A stretch of DNA of 8,375 nucleotides, taken from assembly GCA_938004025.1 (NCBI GenBank), contig CALKXC010000050.1, forward strand, positions 1 to 8,375, written 5' to 3'. Shown piece by piece: positions 1 through 4,671 of this stretch. The notes under the pieces were generated by a model. That model was not told the origin of the DNA. It ran no database searches and saw only the letters and a program-made list of their open reading frames with translations. This DNA is from an uncultured Leucothrix sp. GTDB lineage: Bacteria; Pseudomonadota; Gammaproteobacteria; Thiotrichales; Thiotrichaceae. A program made the position numbers and the translations under genes. Position 1 is the stretch's first letter; each line of letters begins with the position of its first letter.

Positions 1-1176
1 GATGATTACATGCGGAACGAATGTCGCCGTGTCGTTCAGGATTTTAGTTCCACGACGGAAACCTAAGCCACACGCTTCCCAAGCAAAGAAAACGCCTGCT
101 TGATAAGAGCGACCCTGGTCATCTACAGCAAGTTCGGCATACTCTTGATATAACATGGGATGAATATCATAGGGACCATCCACTGATTCTAGCGTTTCAC
201 CAGCTGCATTAAGAATACTGACATTCCCACCTTCACGTCCAAACAACGGTTTTGAAACCTGTTTAATATTAGCCAGTGGTTTGTCATCTGCAGCCAATAG
301 GTAGGGTGAGTCAGGGTACAGTTCATGCAGTATTTTAAGAATTCCTTTGCTCTGGAATAGCAACGTGTAAGCAGGGTTAATAACCACCGCGGTTCTCTTT
401 CGTGCGATGTCTGTAAGCAAATCTAGTAATTCAGGTTCATCGGCAGCAATATCTTCCCAAGGCCATAACTTAAACCAAAAGTTAGTTAAATCTTGGTCTT
501 TGTTAAATATGCCTTCATCAGGAAGAAATCCAGTCTCATCCATGTAAGTGAAGTCAGTACTAAAACCAGCTTCAATGGCTATACGTTGCAATAGGCGAGT
601 GGTCTGCTCATCTTCAGGCAAGTCTCGAACGCTTGAGAATAATATCCGTTCGTTATTGTAATACTCGTCAAACTTTTCGAGGCCATCATCGTTTGTGATG
701 AGTCGACGGAAATTTTGACCGATCATTTCGAAGGCATTGTTAAACTGTGCCGACTCATCCATTCCATTGCTCTTAAGCAAGGCCCATTGGATTATCGATG
801 TTTCAAAAAGGCTTGTTGCTGTGTCAGCATTAAATTCTAATAATTTAATCGGCTTACCATCAACGCCACCGGCAAAATCAAAACGGCCATAAAGGTGCCA
901 ATCATCATCATCCCAGCTCAGTTTAATTAAAGGCACAATGCTTTCTGAAATGCCCAGCTGTTCAAACAAGTTGTTATCAATAACGTGCTGACCAGCTTCG
1001 ATGAACATATCGTAAAGCGTGTTTGCAGCCTCATAATAAGCTTCGGCTTCAGCTTCGCTTACCGGCAATAGTTCGGGTGCGACATAGGCTGAACCGTCTG
1101 GATCGGTGTGCCATGTAAAGCCAATTTCTTCCATCAGTTCTTGACTGACTGGCTCTACTGTTTGAGTAGTTAACAA
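1..1176 (-). CDS. Glutathionylspermidine synthase family ATP-grasp protein (YgiC-like), 3' end outside window
   Basis: Reading the - strand from a TTG at 1176 gives 392 codons with no stop up to the window edge, so only the last residues are missing (E. coli YgiC is about 386 aa). The family is the ATP-grasp synthetase domain of glutathionylspermidine synthase, which activates a C-terminal glycine carboxylate with ATP and joins it to an amine. Visible marks are GRFDF at residues 97-101, the metal-binding LEFNADT at 113-119, and KPLFGREGGNV at 309-319, a nucleotide-binding signature. The N-terminal amidase domain of bifunctional E. coli Gss is absent, so this is a stand-alone ligase. No signal peptide is seen, so it should be cytosolic. 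The TTG start is chosen because GGAGG lies 7 nt upstream and no ATG precedes the conserved start of the domain. It follows the lipoprotein gene after 3 nt, surely in one operon. The true substrate is unknown; glutathionylspermidine formation is not implied. Confidence 0.9.
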   Translation of the reverse strand, partial: MLTTQTVEPVSQELMEEIGFTWHTDPDGSAYVAPELLPVSEAEAEAYYEAANTLYDMFIEAGQHVIDNNLFEQLGISESIVPLIKLSWDDDDWHLYGRFDFAGGVDGKPIKLLEFNADTATSLFETSIIQWALLKSNGMDESAQFNNAFEMIGQNFRRLITNDDGLEKFDEYYNNERILFSSVRDLPEDEQTTRLLQRIAIEAGFSTDFTYMDETGFLPDEGIFNKDQDLTNFWFKLWPWEDIAADEPELLDLLTDIARKRTAVVINPAYTLLFQSKGILKILHELYPDSPYLLAADDKPLANIKQVSKPLFGREGGNVSILNAAGETLESVDGPYDIHPMLYQEYAELAVDDQGRSYQAGVFFAWEACGLGFRRGTKILNDTATFVPHVII

Positions 1177-1179
1177 GGT

Positions 1180-1827
1180 TTAGCCTCCAAAGCTGCCTGC
1201 GCGAGATGAACTCTTATTACCAAACAAGCCGCCGAAGAAGCCACTTTTAGGCTTAGCTTTCGCGCGTGGGGCGCTTCTTGCTTTGTTGTTTGTACTAGCC
1301 ACACTGGCCGCTGGGCGAGTACTTGCCTGCGTACGTGCTTTGGCATTTGCGTTATTGGCGAGTCGATTGGCGATCATCCCGCCAATCAAAGAACCTGCAG
1401 CGCTTGCTAGAATCATTTCACCTAAGCTTAATCCACCGCCAGAAGTTGCTGATGCTTCTTTCGTTAGATTTGAGGTGCCCGCTTCAACTTTATCGGCTTC
1501 AGCTTTGGCCAGAGCCGTTAACTCTTCATTGCTCAGTACCCTTTCTTTGCCGTCCAAGGTCTTAAGCACGGCACGGGTTGCGCCTTCTGTTGGGTAACGT
1601 TCCGCTAATTCGTAAGTGTCTGGGTTCGCAGTCTTCTGAGCGATCACTAGAAAATAATTCTGGTTTTGTAAGTCTTGCTCTAATTGACCAATGTTTTCTT
1701 GTTGTTGGCGTTGCTCAGGCGCGGGTGCTTCAGGGGCGTCTGGTGCGCAGCCTTGTAAATTGGCAATGACGACGAGACCCAAACCACCTACCATTGAGTA
1801 GGAAGCTGCTTTCTTTATATGTTTCAT
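1180..1827 (-). CDS. UPF0323 family lipoprotein, glycine-zipper, C-terminal Gly-Gly
   Basis: A 215-aa protein of unknown function. Residues 1-26 form a lipoprotein signal peptide ending in the lipobox LQGC, with C27 as the lipidated residue. Residue +2 is Ala, so outer-membrane sorting is expected. A Pro/Gln-rich linker follows (28-57). Then comes a conserved core with VLSNEEL at 97-103 and GTSNL at 117-121, then a glycine-zipper segment around 130-157 (GSLIGGMIANRLAN at its end). The last third is basic, Ala/Ser/Lys-rich and low in complexity, with SGFFGGLFG before the end SFGG. The VLSNEE block, the AAGSLIG-type zipper and the C-terminal SGFFG match, from memory, the UPF0323 lipoproteins of Helicobacter and Campylobacter. 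Its partner is the ATP-grasp gene 3 nt downstream. This resembles the E. coli ygiB-ygiC arrangement, but YgiB (DUF1190) is a different, cysteine-richer family that also ends in Gly-Gly. The ATG at 1827 has a weak SD (TGGA, 7 nt upstream). Confidence 0.8.
   Translation of the reverse strand: MKHIKKAASYSMVGGLGLVVIANLQGCAPDAPEAPAPEQRQQQENIGQLEQDLQNQNYFLVIAQKTANPDTYELAERYPTEGATRAVLKTLDGKERVLSNEELTALAKAEADKVEAGTSNLTKEASATSGGGLSLGEMILASAAGSLIGGMIANRLANNANAKARTQASTRPAASVASTNNKARSAPRAKAKPKSGFFGGLFGNKSSSRAGSFGG
1184..1188 (-). promoter_or_regulatory. Strong Shine-Dalgarno deciding a TTG start
   Basis: On the - strand GGAGG sits 7 nt before TTG at 1176-1174. It lies inside the last codons of the upstream lipoprotein gene, ahead of its TAA at 1182-1180. 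The ideal spacing is the main reason to accept TTG rather than a downstream ATG as the start of the ATP-grasp gene, and it indicates coupled translation of the pair. Confidence 0.75.
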
Positions 1828-1859
1828 TTGTTATTCCACTAAACTATTTAGAATCTTTC

Positions 1860-1887
1860 CTTATAGTATGGATTCATTAATAGTTAA
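1860..1887 (-). promoter_or_regulatory. Candidate sigma70 promoter for the lipoprotein/ATP-grasp pair
   Basis: On the - strand, TTAACT (1887-1882, 4/6 to the -35 consensus) is separated by 16 nt from TATAAG (1865-1860, 5/6 to the -10). Transcription would start near 1853, giving a leader of about 26 nt before the ATG at 1827. An alternative -10, TACTAT at 1868-1863, fits less well. The -35 overlaps the inverted repeat at 1875-1889. Assigned by eye; AT-rich DNA gives such matches readily. Confidence 0.4.
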
Positions 1888-1889
1888 TG
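1875..1889. repeat. Inverted repeat CATTAA-TAG-TTAATG
   Basis: A perfect 6-bp dyad with a 3-bp centre in the divergent intergenic region. It overlaps the proposed -35 of the leftward promoter, so it is placed like a repressor operator for the lipoprotein pair. I recognise no specific regulator; it is not an FNR box (TTGAT-N4-ATCAA). Confidence 0.5.
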
Positions 1890-1903
1890 CAAGTATTAGA
1901 GGT

Positions 1904-1919
1904 GCCCTTACGTGAGGGC
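1904..1919. repeat. Inverted repeat GCCCT-N6-AGGGC
   Basis: A GC-rich 5-bp dyad around TACGTG, in otherwise AT-rich DNA, lying where the -35 element of the ccmA promoter should be. The centre contains self-complementary ACGT, so with a T-G pair it can be drawn as a 6-bp hairpin. No good U-tract follows on either strand and no + strand gene ends upstream. An operator or activator site is therefore more likely than a terminator. Confidence 0.5.
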
Positions 1920-1925
1920 TTCTTA

Positions 1926-1931
1926 TATAAT
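1926..1931 (+). promoter_or_regulatory. Candidate -10 box for the ccm operon
   Basis: A perfect TATAAT 29 nt before the ccmA start codon. Nothing resembling TTGACA lies 16-18 nt upstream (the window there reads GTGCCCTT and falls in the GC-rich dyad). The promoter, if real, may need an activator. The start site would be near 1938, leaving a leader of roughly 23 nt. Confidence 0.45.
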
Positions 1932-1940
1932 CTCGTTATT

Positions 1941-1955
1941 ATTTATCAGATAAAT
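1941..1955. repeat. Inverted repeat ATTTATC-A-GATAAAT before ccmA
   Basis: A perfect 7-bp dyad about a single A, lying between the proposed transcription start and the GTG of ccmA at 1961. As DNA it could be an operator just downstream of the promoter. As RNA it could fold only into a weak A/U hairpin with a 3-nt loop, in the place where a Shine-Dalgarno would normally be. Confidence 0.5.
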
Positions 1956-1960
1956 TAGCT

Positions 1961-2587
1961 GTGACACTTTCCGTCAATCAATTGCAATGTAGCCGTGGTG
2001 ATATTTGCCTATTCGAAGGATTAACCTTTGAACTCACGGCTGGTCAGCTTATATGGCTTGAAGGGAAGAATGGCAGTGGGAAAACCACATTATTGAGAAG
2101 TCTTTGCGGTTTGTTTTTGCCTGATGCTGGCACGATAAAATGGAAAGGCGAGCTGACTCGATCAACTGAGGATACTTTTTATAAAGATCTATTTTATCTT
2201 GGTCATCAAAACGCCCTTAAGTTAGACCTAAATCCTGTTGAAAATTTACAAGTGCTGAGTCGTTTAGCAGGTGAATCAGTTTCTGAAGAACAAGCCGACG
2301 AAGCACTTAGTCGTTTTGGCCTTTCGGGTTATGAAGAAACGCCCGTTCGTAAATTATCACAAGGACAACAGCGTCGAGTGGCTCTAAGCCGTTTGCTGCT
2401 TAGCAAAGCATCATTATTGATTCTAGATGAGCCTTTTGTAGCGTTAGATGCAGCAGCCGTTGAATTATTGCAGTCAGTCATAGTCACACAGGTAGAGCAG
2501 GGAGGCATGGCTATTTTAACCACCCACCAAGCGCTGCCGATTCCTGAAGAAAAACTCATTAGGGTGTCGCTAGATCGCTATGTTTGA
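1961..2587 (+). CDS. ccmA: CcmA, heme exporter ATP-binding subunit
   Basis: ABC ATPase of the CcmABCD complex. It acts on the cytoplasmic face of the inner membrane, and its ATP hydrolysis releases heme-loaded CcmE from CcmC. The 208-aa length is usual for the family. All nucleotide-binding elements are intact: Walker A GKNGSGKT at 35-42, Q-loop Q83 in the CcmA-typical YLGHQNALK, signature LSQGQ at 132-136, Walker B LLILDE at 152-157, D-loop ALD at 161-163 and switch H189. The start is GTG; an in-frame stop at 1928-1930 rules out a longer reading, and no in-frame ATG occurs near the N-terminus. No clear Shine-Dalgarno precedes it, so initiation of the first cistron may be weak or regulated. 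It overlaps ccmB by 8 nt. Confidence 0.96.
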   Translation: MTLSVNQLQCSRGDICLFEGLTFELTAGQLIWLEGKNGSGKTTLLRSLCGLFLPDAGTIKWKGELTRSTEDTFYKDLFYLGHQNALKLDLNPVENLQVLSRLAGESVSEEQADEALSRFGLSGYEETPVRKLSQGQQRRVALSRLLLSKASLLILDEPFVALDAAAVELLQSVIVTQVEQGGMAILTTHQALPIPEEKLIRVSLDRYV

Positions 2588-3251
2588 TTCTTTTTTAGCC
2601 TTACTAAAGCGTGATCTATTGTTGGCGTTAAGACGGCGCAGCGATATATTCACGGTGCTGTTTTTCTTCATCATAGTAGTCAGTATTTTTCCGTTAGGGA
2701 TTAGTTTCGAAAAAGCCGTATTGCAAAAAATTGCGCCGGGTGTAGTGTGGGTAGCCGCCTTACTTGCATCTACTTTAGCGCTAGAACGTATATTTGCTAA
2801 TGACTATGCTGATGGCACGCTTGAGCAAATGTTACTGACACCTCAGCCTTTGTCCGTTTTAGTGTTTGCCAAAACGTTGGCTCACTGGTTGTTAACAGGT
2901 TTGCCGCTGGTGTTAATCGCGCCTTTAGCTGGCCTTCAGTATCATCTGTCAGCCTCAACAATAGGCACGTTAATGTTGGTATTGTTAATTGGCACACCAA
3001 TACTAAGCATGATTGGTGCAATCGGTGCTGCGTTGACATTGGGTTTACGTGGAGGTGGCATCTTGGTTTCTTTGCTAGTGCTGCCTTTATACATACCTGT
3101 ATTGGTATATGGCTCAGGAGCTATCGAAGCGGCCATGCAAGGTGATGTATCCTTGCAACCTTATTATTTATTATTGCTGGCATTTTTATTGCTGGCGCTT
3201 GTGTTCACACCGTTAGCGACGGCCGCGTCTCTTCGCATATCAGTGGAATAG
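2580..3251 (+). CDS. ccmB: CcmB, heme exporter membrane subunit
   Basis: Integral membrane partner of CcmA in the ABC module of System I; 223 aa against about 220 in E. coli. The basic cytoplasmic N-terminus with KRDLLLALRRR (10-20) is followed by hydrophobic segments consistent with six membrane spans (about 22-42, 55-70, 93-117, 127-155, 158-180 and 194-217). The loop FANDYADGTLEQMLLTP at 72-88 is the family's conserved cytoplasmic motif, thought to contact the ATPase. Its ATG lies inside the end of ccmA (ATGTTTGA shared), with no convincing Shine-Dalgarno at normal spacing. Translation is probably coupled to ccmA, which would fix subunit stoichiometry. Confidence 0.95.
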   Translation: MFDSFLALLKRDLLLALRRRSDIFTVLFFFIIVVSIFPLGISFEKAVLQKIAPGVVWVAALLASTLALERIFANDYADGTLEQMLLTPQPLSVLVFAKTLAHWLLTGLPLVLIAPLAGLQYHLSASTIGTLMLVLLIGTPILSMIGAIGAALTLGLRGGGILVSLLVLPLYIPVLVYGSGAIEAAMQGDVSLQPYYLLLLAFLLLALVFTPLATAASLRISVE

Positions 3252-3261
3252 GATGACATGA

Positions 3262-4002
3262 ATGGCAATTAATTGGTTTAAATATTCCTCACCTTCCAGC
3301 TTCTACCCGCTGGCAGGCAAGATGATTCCTGTATTTATGACGCTAGCGATTGTGTTAATTATGGGTGGTTTGTATTGGGGTTTTTTTGAAACACCCGATG
3401 TGTTGAGTGATCAAAAGCAATACTACCGAATCATTTATGTGCATGTTGCAAGTGCTTGGATGGCGATGTGGCTTTATGTGGTAATGGTCGCCTGGGCAGT
3501 ACTTGGATTAATTTTCAATACCCGTATGTCTTACATGATGGCGTCGGCTACCGCGATAACCGGTGCCATTATGACTGCTTTGTCATTGTGGACGGGTGCT
3601 TTTTGGGGACAAACCAGCTGGGGAACTTGGTGGGACTGGGACCCAAGAATGACCTCACAATTGATTTTGTTATTTCTGTATATCGGTTACATCGCGTTAC
3701 AGTCAGCAATAGAGGACAATCGACGTTCTGATCGAGCATCAGCAGTGCTTGCTATGGTTGGATTAGCCATTGTGCCAGTAATTTATTATTCGATTAATTG
3801 TCCCGATCCAAATGAGTGCGCTTCTTTGCATCAGGAGTCATCATTAAAGCGAGTAGAGTCTAATATCCTTATTGCGATGTTGGTAGTCACGGCAGGTTTT
3901 TGGATGTACTGCTTTGCGGTGATATTAATGAGAGTGAGAAATATAATTTTACTACGTGAAAGCCACACGCAGTGGGTGGAACGTTTAGAGGTGAAGAAAT
4001 GA
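3262..4002 (+). CDS. ccmC: CcmC, heme lyase delivering heme to CcmE
   Basis: Six-span inner-membrane protein of the heme-handling family that positions heme between two periplasmic histidines and a tryptophan-rich WWD loop, then passes it to CcmE. It has 246 aa, like E. coli CcmC (245). H61 in YVHVASA matches the first ligand. The WWD motif is WGTWWDWDPRMTS at 120-132. H190 in SLHQ matches the second ligand. Unusually, the normal SVEWWNTLHQ before the second histidine reads NCPDPNECASLHQ (179-191). This loop is about five residues longer, contains Cys180 and Cys186, and lacks the two tryptophans; the sequence after the histidine is correspondingly shorter. The start has an AGGA about 8 nt upstream. 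The stop overlaps the ccmD start by 4 nt. Confidence 0.95.
   Translation: MAINWFKYSSPSSFYPLAGKMIPVFMTLAIVLIMGGLYWGFFETPDVLSDQKQYYRIIYVHVASAWMAMWLYVVMVAWAVLGLIFNTRMSYMMASATAITGAIMTALSLWTGAFWGQTSWGTWWDWDPRMTSQLILLFLYIGYIALQSAIEDNRRSDRASAVLAMVGLAIVPVIYYSINCPDPNECASLHQESSLKRVESNILIAMLVVTAGFWMYCFAVILMRVRNIILLRESHTQWVERLEVKK
3988..3993 (+). promoter_or_regulatory. Shine-Dalgarno fixing the ccmD start
   Basis: GAGGTG sits 5 nt before ATG at 3999. This favours 3999 over the upstream in-frame ATG at 3972, which has no comparable site and would add nine hydrophilic residues from within ccmC. Confidence 0.65.
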
Positions 4003-4163
4003 GTGAGTTTTTTGCCATGGGTGGCTACGGATTTTATGTATGGAGCTCAATGGGTATGGTCTTGTTTCTCATGTTGCTTGAACCCATCGTATTAAAGATT
4101 CAACATCGAAGCTTATTAAAGAATATTCAGCGTCAGAAACGTCGCCAAGCTTCTAAGCATTAA
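3999..4163 (+). CDS. ccmD: CcmD, small subunit of the CcmABCD heme release complex
   Basis: A 54-aa single-span membrane protein. Family knowledge: CcmD stabilises CcmC-CcmE contact and is needed to release holo-CcmE. It begins MSEFFAMGGYGFYVWSSMG, the family's usual FxxMGGYxxYVWxS pattern. One hydrophobic segment follows (about residues 12-34), then a basic cytoplasmic tail (QRQKRRQASKH), giving an N-out, C-in topology. The ATG overlaps the ccmC stop (ATGA). An upstream in-frame ATG at 3972 is less likely because the family motif and the Shine-Dalgarno both fit 3999. Confidence 0.92.
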   Translation: MSEFFAMGGYGFYVWSSMGMVLFLMLLEPIVLKIQHRSLLKNIQRQKRRQASKH

Positions 4164-4179
4164 ACAGGCACTAAAGATT

Positions 4180-4671
4180 ATGAAAGCACGAAATAAGCGA
4201 ATAATTTTTATTATATTAGGGCTATGTACCGTGGGTGCAGCCTCAGCAATGATTACCAAGGCGATGCAAAGCAATATGGCCTATTTGTATTCACCTGAAA
4301 CTGTCATGGCGGGTGAAGTGCCAAAGAATCGTTTGGTTCGATTGGGTGGGTTGGTTAAGAAAGACAGCTTAATCCGTAGTGAATCTAGTTTAGACTTAAG
4401 CTTCGTGCTGACGGATAACCGTGGGCATGAAGTAAAGGTCAATTACGATCGAATCCTTCCTGATTTATTCAAAGAAGAGCAAAGCGCCGTGGTCAAAGGA
4501 AAATTCGATGATGACGGTCGATTCATGGCGGAAGAAGTTTTAGCTAAACACGATGCTGAGTATATGCCACCCGAGTTAGACGATATATTGGCAAAAGAGC
4601 ATTCGTATCCTGGAAAGCCTGACAAAGTTAAAGCTCCTGCAACCACTACTGAAAAGGCGACTTATCAATGA
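4180..4671 (+). CDS. ccmE: CcmE, periplasmic heme chaperone
   Basis: Membrane-anchored OB-fold protein that receives heme from CcmC and carries it to CcmF/H; 163 aa. It has a basic N-terminus, one anchor helix (about 8-28), then the periplasmic beta-barrel, with GEVPKNRLVRLGG at 45-57 and VNYDRILPDLFKEEQ at 87-101. The covalent heme site is H124 in VLAKHDAEYMPPE, with Y128 as the axial ligand. This is the common histidine (HxxxY) type, not the cysteine variant known from some bacteria and archaea. The tail (133-163) is charged and proline-containing, as is usual for this flexible region. It starts 16 nt after ccmD with only a weak Shine-Dalgarno, and its stop overlaps the ccmF start (ATGA). 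Confidence 0.96.
   Translation: MKARNKRIIFIILGLCTVGAASAMITKAMQSNMAYLYSPETVMAGEVPKNRLVRLGGLVKKDSLIRSESSLDLSFVLTDNRGHEVKVNYDRILPDLFKEEQSAVVKGKFDDDGRFMAEEVLAKHDAEYMPPELDDILAKEHSYPGKPDKVKAPATTTEKATYQ

Noticed and set aside
1283..1597. A 104-codon + strand frame and overlapping shorter + strand frames across 1323-1769
   Set aside because: They are antisense to the UPF0323 lipoprotein, whose signal peptide and conserved blocks are clear. Low-complexity Ala/Lys codons leave the opposite strand open.
1180..1827. Assignment of the lipoprotein as YgiB (DUF1190)
   Set aside because: The neighbour is YgiC-like and the tail also ends in Gly-Gly. However, the core blocks (VLSNEE, glycine zipper, SGFFG) fit UPF0323, and the cysteine-containing DUF1190 core is absent.
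1904..1931. The GCCCT/AGGGC hairpin as a rho-independent terminator
   Set aside because: The stem has only 5-6 bp, no run of T follows on either strand, and no gene ends into it; both flanking genes diverge from this region.
3972..4163. A longer CcmD starting at ATG 3972
   Set aside because: The added nine residues come from within ccmC and are hydrophilic. The family motif and the GAGGTG Shine-Dalgarno both fit the start at 3999.
4180..4671. Possible cysteine-type (CxxxY) CcmE variant
   Set aside because: The heme-binding position is histidine (H124 in KHDAEY), so this is the ordinary type.
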